From the NCBI GenBank assembly GCA_037179515.1, contig JAXCGZ010016991.1, positions 52,501-116,500 of the forward strand: a stretch of 64,000 bases of DNA. The letters run 5' to 3'. Made by a program: the position numbers and the translations under genes. The stretch is from Halocaridina rubra (taxonomy: Eukaryota; Arthropoda; Malacostraca; Decapoda; Atyidae). Positions within the stretch are counted from its first letter, which is position 1, and each line of letters begins with the position of its first letter. Of the stretch, positions 56,366 to 64,000 are shown piece by piece. The notes beneath the pieces are model-generated. The model had not been told where the DNA came from and did no database searches. It saw only the letters and a list, made by a program, of their open reading frames with translations.

Positions 56366-57005
56366 ACGGGGAAAATATAAAATCAATTCATAAGGGGTAT
56401 GAAAGTTAAAAGTTGCCTTTTTTTTAATCTTTCAATAGTCATTAACTTGCTGAGGGTGCGAAAATAAATATTTTCACTATATATCGTGATGATTTTCTAT
56501 GTAAAAAGATTAATTTATTTCTATCAGTTGTTAGTGTCTTCTGCCCCATATCTGACATATATAACTACCAGAGTCAATCAATTTGCATCAGATAACTTAG
56601 AAAAACCACGTTTCCTAGTTTAATTTTATGGGAGTAAACCATACAGTGTCTTCTCCTAACTTAAGAGGCTTTGCCCTTCAATTTCCCTTTTCCAAATCCA
56701 ACCAGCCTAATCAAGCTTGATCCAATGTTAAAAGGTACATTTGCCTTGACATCCCAAATGGTAAAAAGTTCCATAGAATATTATGATTATTTCAAACGTA
56801 TTAGCTTTAGGGAAGACATAAAATATGAAGATGTTGAAATATATCTTTGCTTTCTCTCCCCCAACCCTAATGAGTTGATAATTGATGCTATACTGGCATT
56901 ATCTAATCTAACCATAAACTCGTTTCGGGATACAATATAGAATTGTTTACCTATCATTTACATTGACACTCATGCGATAATGGTTTTGTTCATCATTTTG
57001 GTATA

Positions 57006-57380
57006 CAGTGCTCCCTCGTTTATCGCGGGGGTTAGGTTTCGGGACCAGCCACGAAAGGTGGAAATCCGCAAAGTAGGAGCACCATATTTATTACAGGTAT
57101 TTTACATTTATTTTAACCTTTACTGTATAAACCCTCCCTGCCCTGTTAACAACTCACCCTTTACTTTATTATGAATGTGATAGGTAAGCTTACCGTGAAT
57201 GACGTGATGATGATGTTTACATGCTGCACAGCCAATGGCGGCCGACAGCCGAGAAACTTCTTCCTTCCTTCAGCATATCTATCAGTTTTACCTTATCTGC
57301 TGTGGTCAATATCTGCCGATTAGGCTCACTACCAGAAGCCTTAGAAGATGGAGGACGCTTGGGTGGCATTGCATGGGTTG
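57006..57380 (-). mobile_element. Tigger-like transposon deletion derivative (family A)
   Basis: TIR CAGTGCTCCCTCGTTTATCG follows TA at 57004-57005. On the minus strand from 57370 a short ORF reads MPPKRPPSSKASGSEPNRQI, then LTTADKVKLIDMLKEGRSFS, the N-terminal helix-turn-helix style of Tigger/pogo transposases. It ends after about 50 codons and runs into the subterminal region. That region (plus strand TATAAACCCTCCCTGCCCTG and on) is the single-copy counterpart of the 160-bp unit at 42291-43480. The distal end was not located. Confidence 0.75.
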
Positions 57381-57852
57381 AAATATAAAAGTTTCACAAA
57401 AAACACAGGCACAACGAGAAAGGCGCACACGTGAGTAACTGAATGGGTGTGTCGAGACAATGGAAAATGCTGGGAGTATCAAGCTTCAATCAAAAGGCCA
57501 ATCAGACCCGAGTATACAGAACACAATTCTGTGATTCGTCGTCTCCCACCCATCAGCCAATAGCATCCCATGTACTATGTCACTTAGGTATCATAGTTTA
57601 TATGATGCAATACTGTGAGTTGCATGTGTAAATTTATGTTTTTTACTATTTTTTACTGTTTTATTATTCTTAGGCTAGGAAGTACTATTTTTTATCAGTA
57701 AAATAATGAAAATACTAGAAATATTAATATGTACTATCTCACATTGGTGCGACCCTTTCGTTTTCCGAAACGCCGATACTGGTATCGTATTTTATATGCT
57801 GCAGTACTGTGAGTTACATGTTTAAATTTATGTTGAGGGAATCGATATAACA

Positions 57853-58118
57853 AGATATTGGTAGCAAAAAATCATCCTTAATGAACGAAGGGAGAGACCT
57901 GAGGAATTGCAGTGCCTTAAATAGGGAAGGGTTTGGCTACTTAGCTACATCCCAGGTGCCATCTTGCCTCTATGCAAGCACTCGCAGATATTGGTAGCAA
58001 AAAATCATCCTTAATGAACAAAGGGAGAGACTTGAGGAATTGCAGTGCCTTAAATAGGGAAGGGTTTGGCTACTTAGCTACATCCCAGGTGCCATCTTGC
58101 CTCTATGCAAGCACTTGC
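57853..58118. repeat. 133-bp tandem duplication
   Basis: AGATATTGGTAGCAAAAAATC starts at 57853 and again at 57986. The two ~133-bp copies differ at only a few positions (for example ACGAAGGG/ACAAAGGG and CACTCG/CACTTG). No gene recognised. Confidence 0.93.
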
Positions 58119-58237
58119 AGCCTGCCTCCTGTTCCTTCCTGTCCTATTATCCTTCCATAAGATGTTCACTTTGTATACTGATGATACTTGCAATTTTTTT
58201 ATTTTTCATGAGATCTCCAATACAATATTTGGAATGG

Positions 58238-58430
58238 GTAATTGTAATCGGTTTTATGTCGCAGACTTTCAGCTCTTATAAGGGGTAGGTCAGTTCCTTC
58301 TTGTGAAAGACATTGGTTTTGGCAAGTGTGACAATTACCTTCAGTGAATGCCCTTTCTAACCTCAGACAGTGGCGGATCAAGAACCCTCGACCTGAAGAA
58401 TCAAATTTGCAAGCGTTACCCAATGCCTCT
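58238..58430 (-). mobile_element. tRNA-derived SINE, family 1, minus strand
   Basis: GGTTTTATGTCGCAGACTTTC, GTGAAAGACATTGGTTTTGG, GAATGCCCTTTCTAACCTCAG and GGATCAAGAACCCTCGACC are the inverse of the family-1 body and head. Just upstream of METTL16. Confidence 0.78.
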
Positions 58431-58646
58431 TAGTTGCTTACACCTAGGAGGAGTTCTGTCTCTTACTGTGTGTATGTATATTGTTAGAACATTCTCTAAA
58501 AATGGAAATAATTATTTTAGTGAAACCTTAAAGAACATAGTCTAATATTACTTGATAATATGAGCACAAGAATAATTGATTACTTTTTATTCATTATGTC
58601 TATACTTGTTTTTTGTTTAAATTTTTAATGTTTTTTATGTTTTCAG

Positions 58647-58747
58647 TACCCTGGAATATCACAGATAGTGTTTGATCCTACTACATTTTTTTGAAGTCGG
58701 GGATTTTATTTCCTCACATCAAAACTTATGCATAATGAGCAGTGGAA
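58647..58747 (+). CDS. METTL16: METTL16 start exon
   Basis: Acceptor ATGTTTTCAG, ATG at 58735, donor GGAA|GTAAGT, phase 1. Only MSSG and one base are coding. The following exon starts AAAAGAAAG, giving MSSGKKKAS. Confidence 0.78.
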
Positions 58748-61143
58748 GTAAGTATAACATTGTCTGAAATCTTTACATTATCACTTGATATGCCTACCGA
58801 ATGGTAGACAGCAAGATCATAAATAGATCAATAAAAAATTTTGAGTATGGAAAAATTGATCATTGCTAGCAGAATTAATTAAAGTGATAAGAAAATATTC
58901 ATATTTATTCATTTAAATTGTAATTTGTTAAATAGTGGCTTTAAATATCTGCCAAGTTGCAGTACAGTACTTATATGCTTTTAGAACATTATTTTTTCTC
59001 TTTATCTCAGAAAAGAAAGCATCACCACCAAGACTTCATAAGTTTATGCACCCGAGAAACCCCTATCGAACACCTCCAAGCTTCAAGAGTCTAGCTTTGA
59101 AATATCCAGAATTTAGAGCTCATTGTATTTATGAGCTCAATGGAAAGGTCAGATTAAATTTCAAAGACCCAAATGCTGTTCGTGCATTGACAACTTGCCT
59201 CCTTGATAAAGATTTTGACCTCAAAGTAAGTTTGCACTTATAATTTAAAGAGTGATTTTAGTAATTTTTAAAGTTGTTTAGTTTCATGCAAATGATAAAT
59301 TATTCTTACAGTGTATATGGCATGTTTTTTAATAAGCTATGTAAACACATACACGTATGCTGTGCAGTCAATTGTAAGAAAAGTTAATGTACATCAAGAT
59401 CACCATTGCTGTGTCCACATGAATCTTATGGAATTAAATATTTATCTTTTTGCAAGTAATGTTTTATGTTAATTTGTATAATATTTTTCTTTATTCAAAA
59501 TCTGTAATTATTTGACAAGTGTGACCATTACTCATAGTGATTGCCCTTTCCTACCTCAGAACATGGTGGGCCACAAACCCCCGACCTTACGTATCAAAAT
59601 CGTGAGTGTTATCACTTGGCCAAGCATTCCTGTATATTGCACTGGTGTAAAATAAATGCATGTACTTTTCCCTTACAGGTAAGCATTCCTGATGGACGAT
59701 TGGTACCAACTCTACCTTTACGCTTGAACTATTTACTCTGGATAGAAGATCTTGTGACCCTATTTACTGACAAATGTAAAAAAAATATAATTGTTGGTGT
59801 TGATATCGGTAAGTATTTTAATTGCAATTATGTTCTGTTTTATTTTTGATGTCAGGTTTTAAGTAGCATTTTTCAAGAGCACATATACAGCACTTTCTGT
59901 CCATGAAATCTCATAATTTGAGTTGATCTTTTAATATGGGATTTAGTACTGAATATGTCACTATCTAAACTTGAAAGAAAGTGGATATTTAAAGTTTTTC
60001 TCTACTTGTAAGACTAGTTTTATGTAGTGTTTAAATATTTTTCTTAGTTGTTGCTTATGTTGTTGTTGTCTATCCCTAAGCTACTTGGCTAAACTGCCCC
60101 AAGTCCCTAACAAAGGCTACAGCCGATCCTTGACTTTCCCACAGAGTCTCAGGGTGTGTGTGTGTGTGTGTAGTTGAGATGTGTGGTTCAGTTTTTCGTA
60201 ATGTGTTTATTTTCAGATGATAATTGTATAATAAAACATATAGGCTAATATCTTAGTTTTCTAGCCAAAGAACATAAATATCTCTAATATATAGGTTAAT
60301 CATCTAGAATATTTAGAGAAGGATTAGCATCATGTCTTTGTTTTTCCAGTTTTTGGTATCCTTTGTCGTTTCATTAAAGTGTTTGAGTACAGCTTTTAAA
60401 AAGGAACTTTAATGAAAGTACATCGTGAGATCAGATATATATACGACTTTTAAAAAGGAACTCCTTTAATGAAAGTACATCGTGAGATCAGACATATATA
60501 CATGGGGTCTTTGATTTACGTCAGTTTTGTTCCTGAAATGTGATGTAACCCGAATTTCAGTGTAAGTCGGAACACTCCTAAATAAGCATCTATGCGAATG
60601 CAGAAGTAATATTTCTCCCTTTTCCATACATATCACTATCTCTGATTTCGTTTCCATGGTGATGGCTTTCCTTTTCTTTGAAGAACTGCCATCAGAAAAA
60701 TCTGCTTTATGCTTGGGAGACAATTCAGACCAAAAATTATCAAAAAAGAAGCAAAACAATTTATGGGAGATGTGTTATAACCACGAAACATTGTAACTCA
60801 AGGACAGTGTAAACCGAGGACCCTATGTATTGACCAATATAATACTCTTCTGTATTTTCCATACTAACTCCAATATAAGTTGTCAAGATTTACATCATTT
60901 TAATATACCCTTTCACCTGAAAAGGCACAGTTTTTCTATATTTTTCTTTCTGTATCTAAATTTCTTGTGGCATTCAGGTACTACCATATTGCAGGATGTG
61001 GTTCTGCGTGTGTGTATCCGCTTCTGGCCGCTAAAAAGTTTGGATGGTGTATGGTTGGAACTGAATCTGATGAAATAAATTACAACAGTGCACAAAATAA
61101 TGTAAAACATAACTCTCTGAACAAGTTCATCATTGTGAAAAAC
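58735..61143 (+). CDS. METTL16: METTL16 RNA N6-adenosine methyltransferase, N-terminal exons (gene continues beyond window)
   Basis: SAM-dependent methyltransferase that in animals makes m6A in U6 snRNA and in hairpins of SAM-synthetase mRNA. Exons 58735-58747, 59011-59225, 59679-59808 and 60995-61143 join in frame to 169 residues. After a basic start (MSSGKKKASPPRLHKF) come MHPRNPYRTPPSFKSLALKY, VRLNFKDPNAVRALTTCLL, RLVPTLPLRLNYLLWIEDL and the SAM-binding motif VDIGCGSACVYPLL (human IDIGTGASCIYPLL). The catalytic NPPF motif and the C-terminal regulatory regions are not in the window, so the gene must continue past 64000. An acceptor at 58646 (TTTTCAG) suggests the start exon is 58647-58747 with more 5' UTR upstream. 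Confidence 0.93.
59011..59225 (+). CDS. METTL16: METTL16 exon 2
   Basis: Acceptor TTATCTCAG, donor AAA|GTAAGT. Encodes the RNA-binding N-terminal arm and the LNFKDPNAVRALT signature, ending DFDLK. Confidence 0.92.
59514..59615 (-). mobile_element. tRNA-derived SINE, family 1, partial, minus strand
   Basis: ACAAGTGTGACCATTACTCA, GTGATTGCCCTTTCCTACC and CATGGTGGGCCACAAACCCCCGACC; in METTL16 intron 2. Confidence 0.65.
59679..59808 (+). CDS. METTL16: METTL16 exon 3
   Basis: Acceptor CCTTACAG, donor ATCG|GTAAGT, phase 1. Encodes VSIPDGRLVPTLPLRLNYLL to IIVGVDIG. Confidence 0.92.
60393..60500. repeat. ~54-bp tandem duplication
   Basis: CTTTTAAAAAGGAACTTTAATGAAAGTACATCGTGAGATCAGATATATATACGA is repeated directly with CTCC inserted. 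The second copy ends where the transposon at 60501 begins. Confidence 0.85.
60501..60827 (-). mobile_element. Tigger-like transposon deletion derivative (second family)
   Basis: TIRs CATGGGGTCTTTGATTTACG and (reverse complement of the right end) CATAGGGTCCTCGGTTTACA, flanked by TA on both sides (60499-60500, 60828-60829). The minus strand encodes SPKHKADFSDGSSSKKRKAI, then TMETKSEIVICMEKGE, a Tigger/pogo transposase N-terminus. About 327 bp, in METTL16 intron 3. Confidence 0.82.
60995..61143 (+). CDS. METTL16: METTL16 exon 4
   Basis: The acceptor ATATTGCAG at 60994 is chosen over the upstream CATTCAG because it continues VDIG with CGSACVYPLL. Donor AAC|GTAAGT. Ends NSLNKFIIVKN. Confidence 0.9.
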
Positions 61144-61395
61144 GTAAGTTCTGTCTCTGCAGAGAATTTTTTTGATAGTGAATTTAGCCTCACAATATAA
61201 TCATGATGTTAACACTGTTTTTAATTCATGAAAGACATGTTGTGCATCTAGGGAATTGAATCTGCATTGCTTGTCGCGTGTTCTCAGGAGCTTTGTTCTG
61301 ACTATGCTACTATAGTGGATGAAAATATGCACATCATAAAGCAACCAGTACTTACAATTGCATTTATCAACCTGTTAGAGTTGCATGTGAATTTT

Positions 61396-61586
<191 letters not shown>

Positions 61587-61855
61587 ATTGTGACACCAGG
61601 ATGGGCCAAAAAATATTGAAATAAAACAGCCTGGGCGCGAAGAATACATAAAGTAAAGAGAAACAGAGATGGAGAGTGTAATGACCTGTCAGATGTGAAG
61701 GGATTATAAAAGATGTGTAATGAATATCCAAGAATATTCTGTGTAGCTGGTGCCATGAGCCATCTTAAAAATGCATCCTCCTTTGCAGCTTTCAAAGGCA
61801 ATCTATATGGTTTTCTTTTGGACAAATAGTTGCTGCTCACACATTAACTAAACTT
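61587..61855 (-). mobile_element. LINE 3'-end fragment (family D)
   Basis: TTGTGACACCAGGATGGGCC, GGAGAGTGTAATGACCTGTC and AAGAATATTCTGTGTAGCTGG; collinear with 5477-5745. Confidence 0.62.
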
Positions 61856-62576
61856 AATGAATTAGTGCAATTTCCCTAAACACGGACCTCTCTATATGTA
61901 AGCTGATATCGACTTCCCTGTTCTCTAAGTTAAAAACTAATTATTCTCATTGTAATGAAAACAAATATGGTGATGATGCCGATAATAATGATACTGTATC
62001 GAGTGTTATTATTACTACTTTATTATTAACATTATTGTTAAAATTTTTATTACAGCATTATTATTTTCTAGGAAAGCTACATTTAATTTACCTGTATGTA
62101 ATACCCTCTTACTTATTACTTCATTTACATGTCGACTTACAAGTTATTCTTAATTATAGAAGAATAACCATTGTACAAAAATGGAAATAAATGTTTGTTT
62201 GCTAGGTGAACGGCAGAAACCTCCAAATTCTCTGTTGGGTTTTAATATACCTCTGCATTACTTTCATGATGTCTATTTCAAAAATTCTCCTTAGATCTTA
62301 TCATTGTTATTATTATTATTATTATTGGCGACAATAATTTTCCTTTGATGATGATTGTGGAGATTATTCTTATTATTATTATTACGAATTTGTCATTAAA
62401 ATGATTAACCGTCAACAAACCATTATTTTTGCAATAAATAATGTAGTTTTGGTTGAATGAACAAGAGTTAATTTCTTTCTTCTCTACTTTGATGGCAAAT
62501 GGATGCATCCTTTTAAAGTTCCATCAGGAAAGGAAGAGAGTGAGTGAATTTAATACGGAAGGAAGTTTATTATTAG

Positions 62577-62578
<2 letters not shown>
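61856..62578. other. probable METTL16 intron, no exon recognised
   Basis: AT-rich DNA with short ATT runs. No further METTL16 exon was found up to the right edge. Confidence 0.4.

Positions 62579-62619
<41 letters not shown>
62579..62619. repeat. (TC)n microsatellite
   Basis: About 41 bp of TC preceding the first of two SINEs. Confidence 0.95.
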
Positions 62620-62621
<2 letters not shown>

Positions 62622-62810
62622 TGGCTAGTACAGTGGTAACGCGCTGGCTTCGCATTCACGAGGTCGAAAGATCGGTTCCCGTCCAAGACCGAGAGTTTAA
62701 GCTGTTTACTGGCAGGAACTGCTGTGGTTGGACACCACAGTGGGGGGTTGGGGCTTGCCCTGGCTGACGAATACCCATTGTATTGAAATGGAAATAAAGT
62801 TTGTTTGTTT
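62620..62810 (+). mobile_element. tRNA(Ala)-like SINE, family 5, copy 1 of a tandem pair
   Basis: GCTGGCTAGTACAGTGGTAAC (A box TAGTACAGTGG), CGCTGGCTTCGCATTCACG (Ala-like anticodon region) and AAGATCGGTTCCCGTCC (B box). The body GGAACTGCTGTGGTTGGACACC ends GAAATGGAAATAAAG before T- and CT-rich DNA. Confidence 0.87.
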
Positions 62811-62814
62811 TTTT

Positions 62815-62849
<35 letters not shown>

Positions 62850-62852
<3 letters not shown>

Positions 62853-63030
62853 CTGGCTAGAACAGTGGTAACGCGCTGGCTTCGCATTCACGAGGTCGAA
62901 AGATCGGTCCCCTTCCAAGACCGAGAGTTTAAACTGTGTACTGGCAGGAACTGCTGTGGTTGGGCACCACAGTGGGGGGTTGGGGCTTGCTCCGGCTGAC
63001 GAATACCCATTGTATTGTAATGGAAATAAA
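62850..63030 (+). mobile_element. tRNA(Ala)-like SINE, family 5, copy 2 of a tandem pair
   Basis: GTGCTGGCTAGAACAGTGG and the same body with a handful of substitutions. The two copies are separated only by (TC)n(TG)n, and copy 2 is followed by a longer (CT)n. Confidence 0.87.
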
Positions 63031-63037
63031 GGTTTAT

Positions 63038-63113
<76 letters not shown>
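63038..63113. repeat. (CT)n microsatellite
   Basis: About 76 bp of CT directly after a SINE 3' end. Confidence 0.96.
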
Positions 63114-63117
<4 letters not shown>

Positions 63118-63430
63118 TTCCAAAGTCAGCTATGTGGCTTCCTTTATACATTAACTTGCTTCTTTTATTTTTTTTATATCTTCCTTTGTTCATCTCTGTA
63201 TGTTTGTCTTTCTATCTATCTAGCTGTCTTAGTTTATTATATAGTATCCTTTGCTTAGTTAGTACTCTATTATCTCTTTATACAAAAATGAAACAAACTT
63301 TTTTTTAAGTGTACTTCTCTAATTTTCTATATAATAATAATAATAATTATAATAATGTCTACTTATAAGTCACTTTTAATCTTAGAAGAATAACCATTGT
63401 AGAAAAATGGAAATACATGTTTGTTTGTTT

Positions 63431-63797
63431 GCCTCTGTATCAGCTGATGCTTATTCAGGCACAATATCTTACTCATAAAATAAAATATTTATTTACTCAC
63501 TCTATTTGGGGTTTATCTAATTTTCAAGATTTTTATTAATATTCCTTGGTTCTAAACATTATTCCATCTATCGACCATGCTGCTCGAAATCATAACGTAA
63601 ATAAAGTCAGCTGAGAGAAAAAGAAAACGTATACAATTCATTCAAAGAAAACGTATATTGTACTGTACATGGGAAACTTAAATGAAATATATATATATAT
63701 ATTCTCTACATGCTATTTCCCTGACGATATTATATCGAAAGTTCGTTTTAAGTTTGTTCGTAGTGCTTTTTTTCAATCTTCATAATATCATGTTCAT
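63431..63797. mobile_element. family B transposon fragment
   Basis: TATCAGCTGATGCTTATTCAGG through TTTCCCTGACGATATTATATCG follows 23085-23400 closely, including the non-repetitive ~290-bp segment. It then contains less than one repeat unit. Confidence 0.75.
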
Positions 63798-63799
63798 AT

Positions 63800-63983
63800 A
63801 AATTTATGCTTGAGCGCTGTTATTAATAAAGTAAAGGGTGGTTTGTTAACAGTGCAGGGAGGGTTTATACAGTAAAAGTAAAAATAAATGTTAAATACCT
63901 ATAATAAATATGGTGCCCCTACTTTGCGATTTTTCACCTATCGCAGCCGGTTCCGAACCCTCGCGATAAATGAGGGAGCACTG
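63800..63983. mobile_element. family A (Tigger-like) end with one repeat unit
   Basis: AAAGTAAAGGGTGGTTTGTTAACAGTGCAGGGAGGGTTTA, then the terminus CTCGCGATAAATGAGGGAGCACTG followed by TA. Equivalent to the right end at 43430-43599 but with a single 160-bp-type unit. It abuts the family B fragment. Confidence 0.78.
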
Positions 63984-64000
63984 TATATATAAAATTGAAG

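Noticed and set aside
56671..56940. 89-aa ORF (EYYDYFKRISFREDIKYEDV region)
   Set aside because: Somewhat protein-like, but no family recognised and no supporting exon structure; left unannotated.
61220..61390. Possible fifth METTL16 exon after CGTGTTCTCAG at about 61287
   Set aside because: The acceptor is plausible, but the translation does not resemble METTL16 after the FIIVKN point and lacks the NPPF region; not called.

Overview
The window is eukaryotic nuclear DNA, most likely from a decapod crustacean (a crab- or shrimp-like genome). The evidence is AT-rich DNA packed with very long (TA)n, (CT/GA)n, (TTA)n and (GAA)n microsatellites, many tRNA-derived SINEs, RTE-, CR1/L2- and I-like LINE fragments, a short TTAGG-type telomere-like tract, and intron-rich arthropod genes. 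The exact taxon is inference. There is no bacterial signal: no operons and no CRISPR.

Three conserved genes can be assembled exon by exon with consistent splice phases. (1) NDC80/HEC1, kinetochore protein, minus strand, 12 coding exons between 31626 and 22012, predicted 638 aa. (2) ZC3H10, a three-CCCH-finger RNA-binding protein, plus strand, 4 coding exons 41611-48224, predicted 437 aa. (3) METTL16, U6 snRNA/MAT2A m6A methyltransferase, plus strand, first 4 coding exons 58735-61143; the gene runs off the right edge. NDC80 and ZC3H10 are divergent and about 10 kb apart; ZC3H10 and METTL16 are co-oriented. The left third holds two paralogous genes for small secreted glycine-rich peptides (minus strand, 4688-4999 and 9844-10221) with matching TATA/initiator promoters and an untranslated first exon.

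The rest is mobile and repetitive DNA. 1-4.6 kb: SINEs, LINE tails and microsatellites. 5.4-17 kb: LINE fragments, three copies of a ~230-bp foldback element and a 367-bp (TA)n. 18.06-21.17 kb: a near-complete but inactivated RTE retrotransposon bounded by a perfect 13-bp target-site duplication. 22-31.7 kb: NDC80 with transposon-filled introns. 32-41 kb: a long-TIR MITE, an I-like LINE with RT and RNase H, SINEs and a CR1-like LINE. 41.6-48.2 kb: ZC3H10, whose introns carry two DNA transposons with internal tandem arrays of 160-bp and ~180-bp units. 49.6-58.6 kb: LINE fragments, a second long-TIR MITE and a Tigger-like deletion derivative. 58.7-64 kb: METTL16, a second Tigger-like element, and two SINEs in tandem.

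The most notable themes are (a) two unrelated TA-inserting elements that each contain an internal minisatellite, one of them traceable to the subterminal region of a Tigger-like transposon found in single-unit form elsewhere in the window; (b) retroelement 3' ends that repeatedly abut long microsatellites; and (c) a duplicated ZC3H10 exon end with its splice donor.
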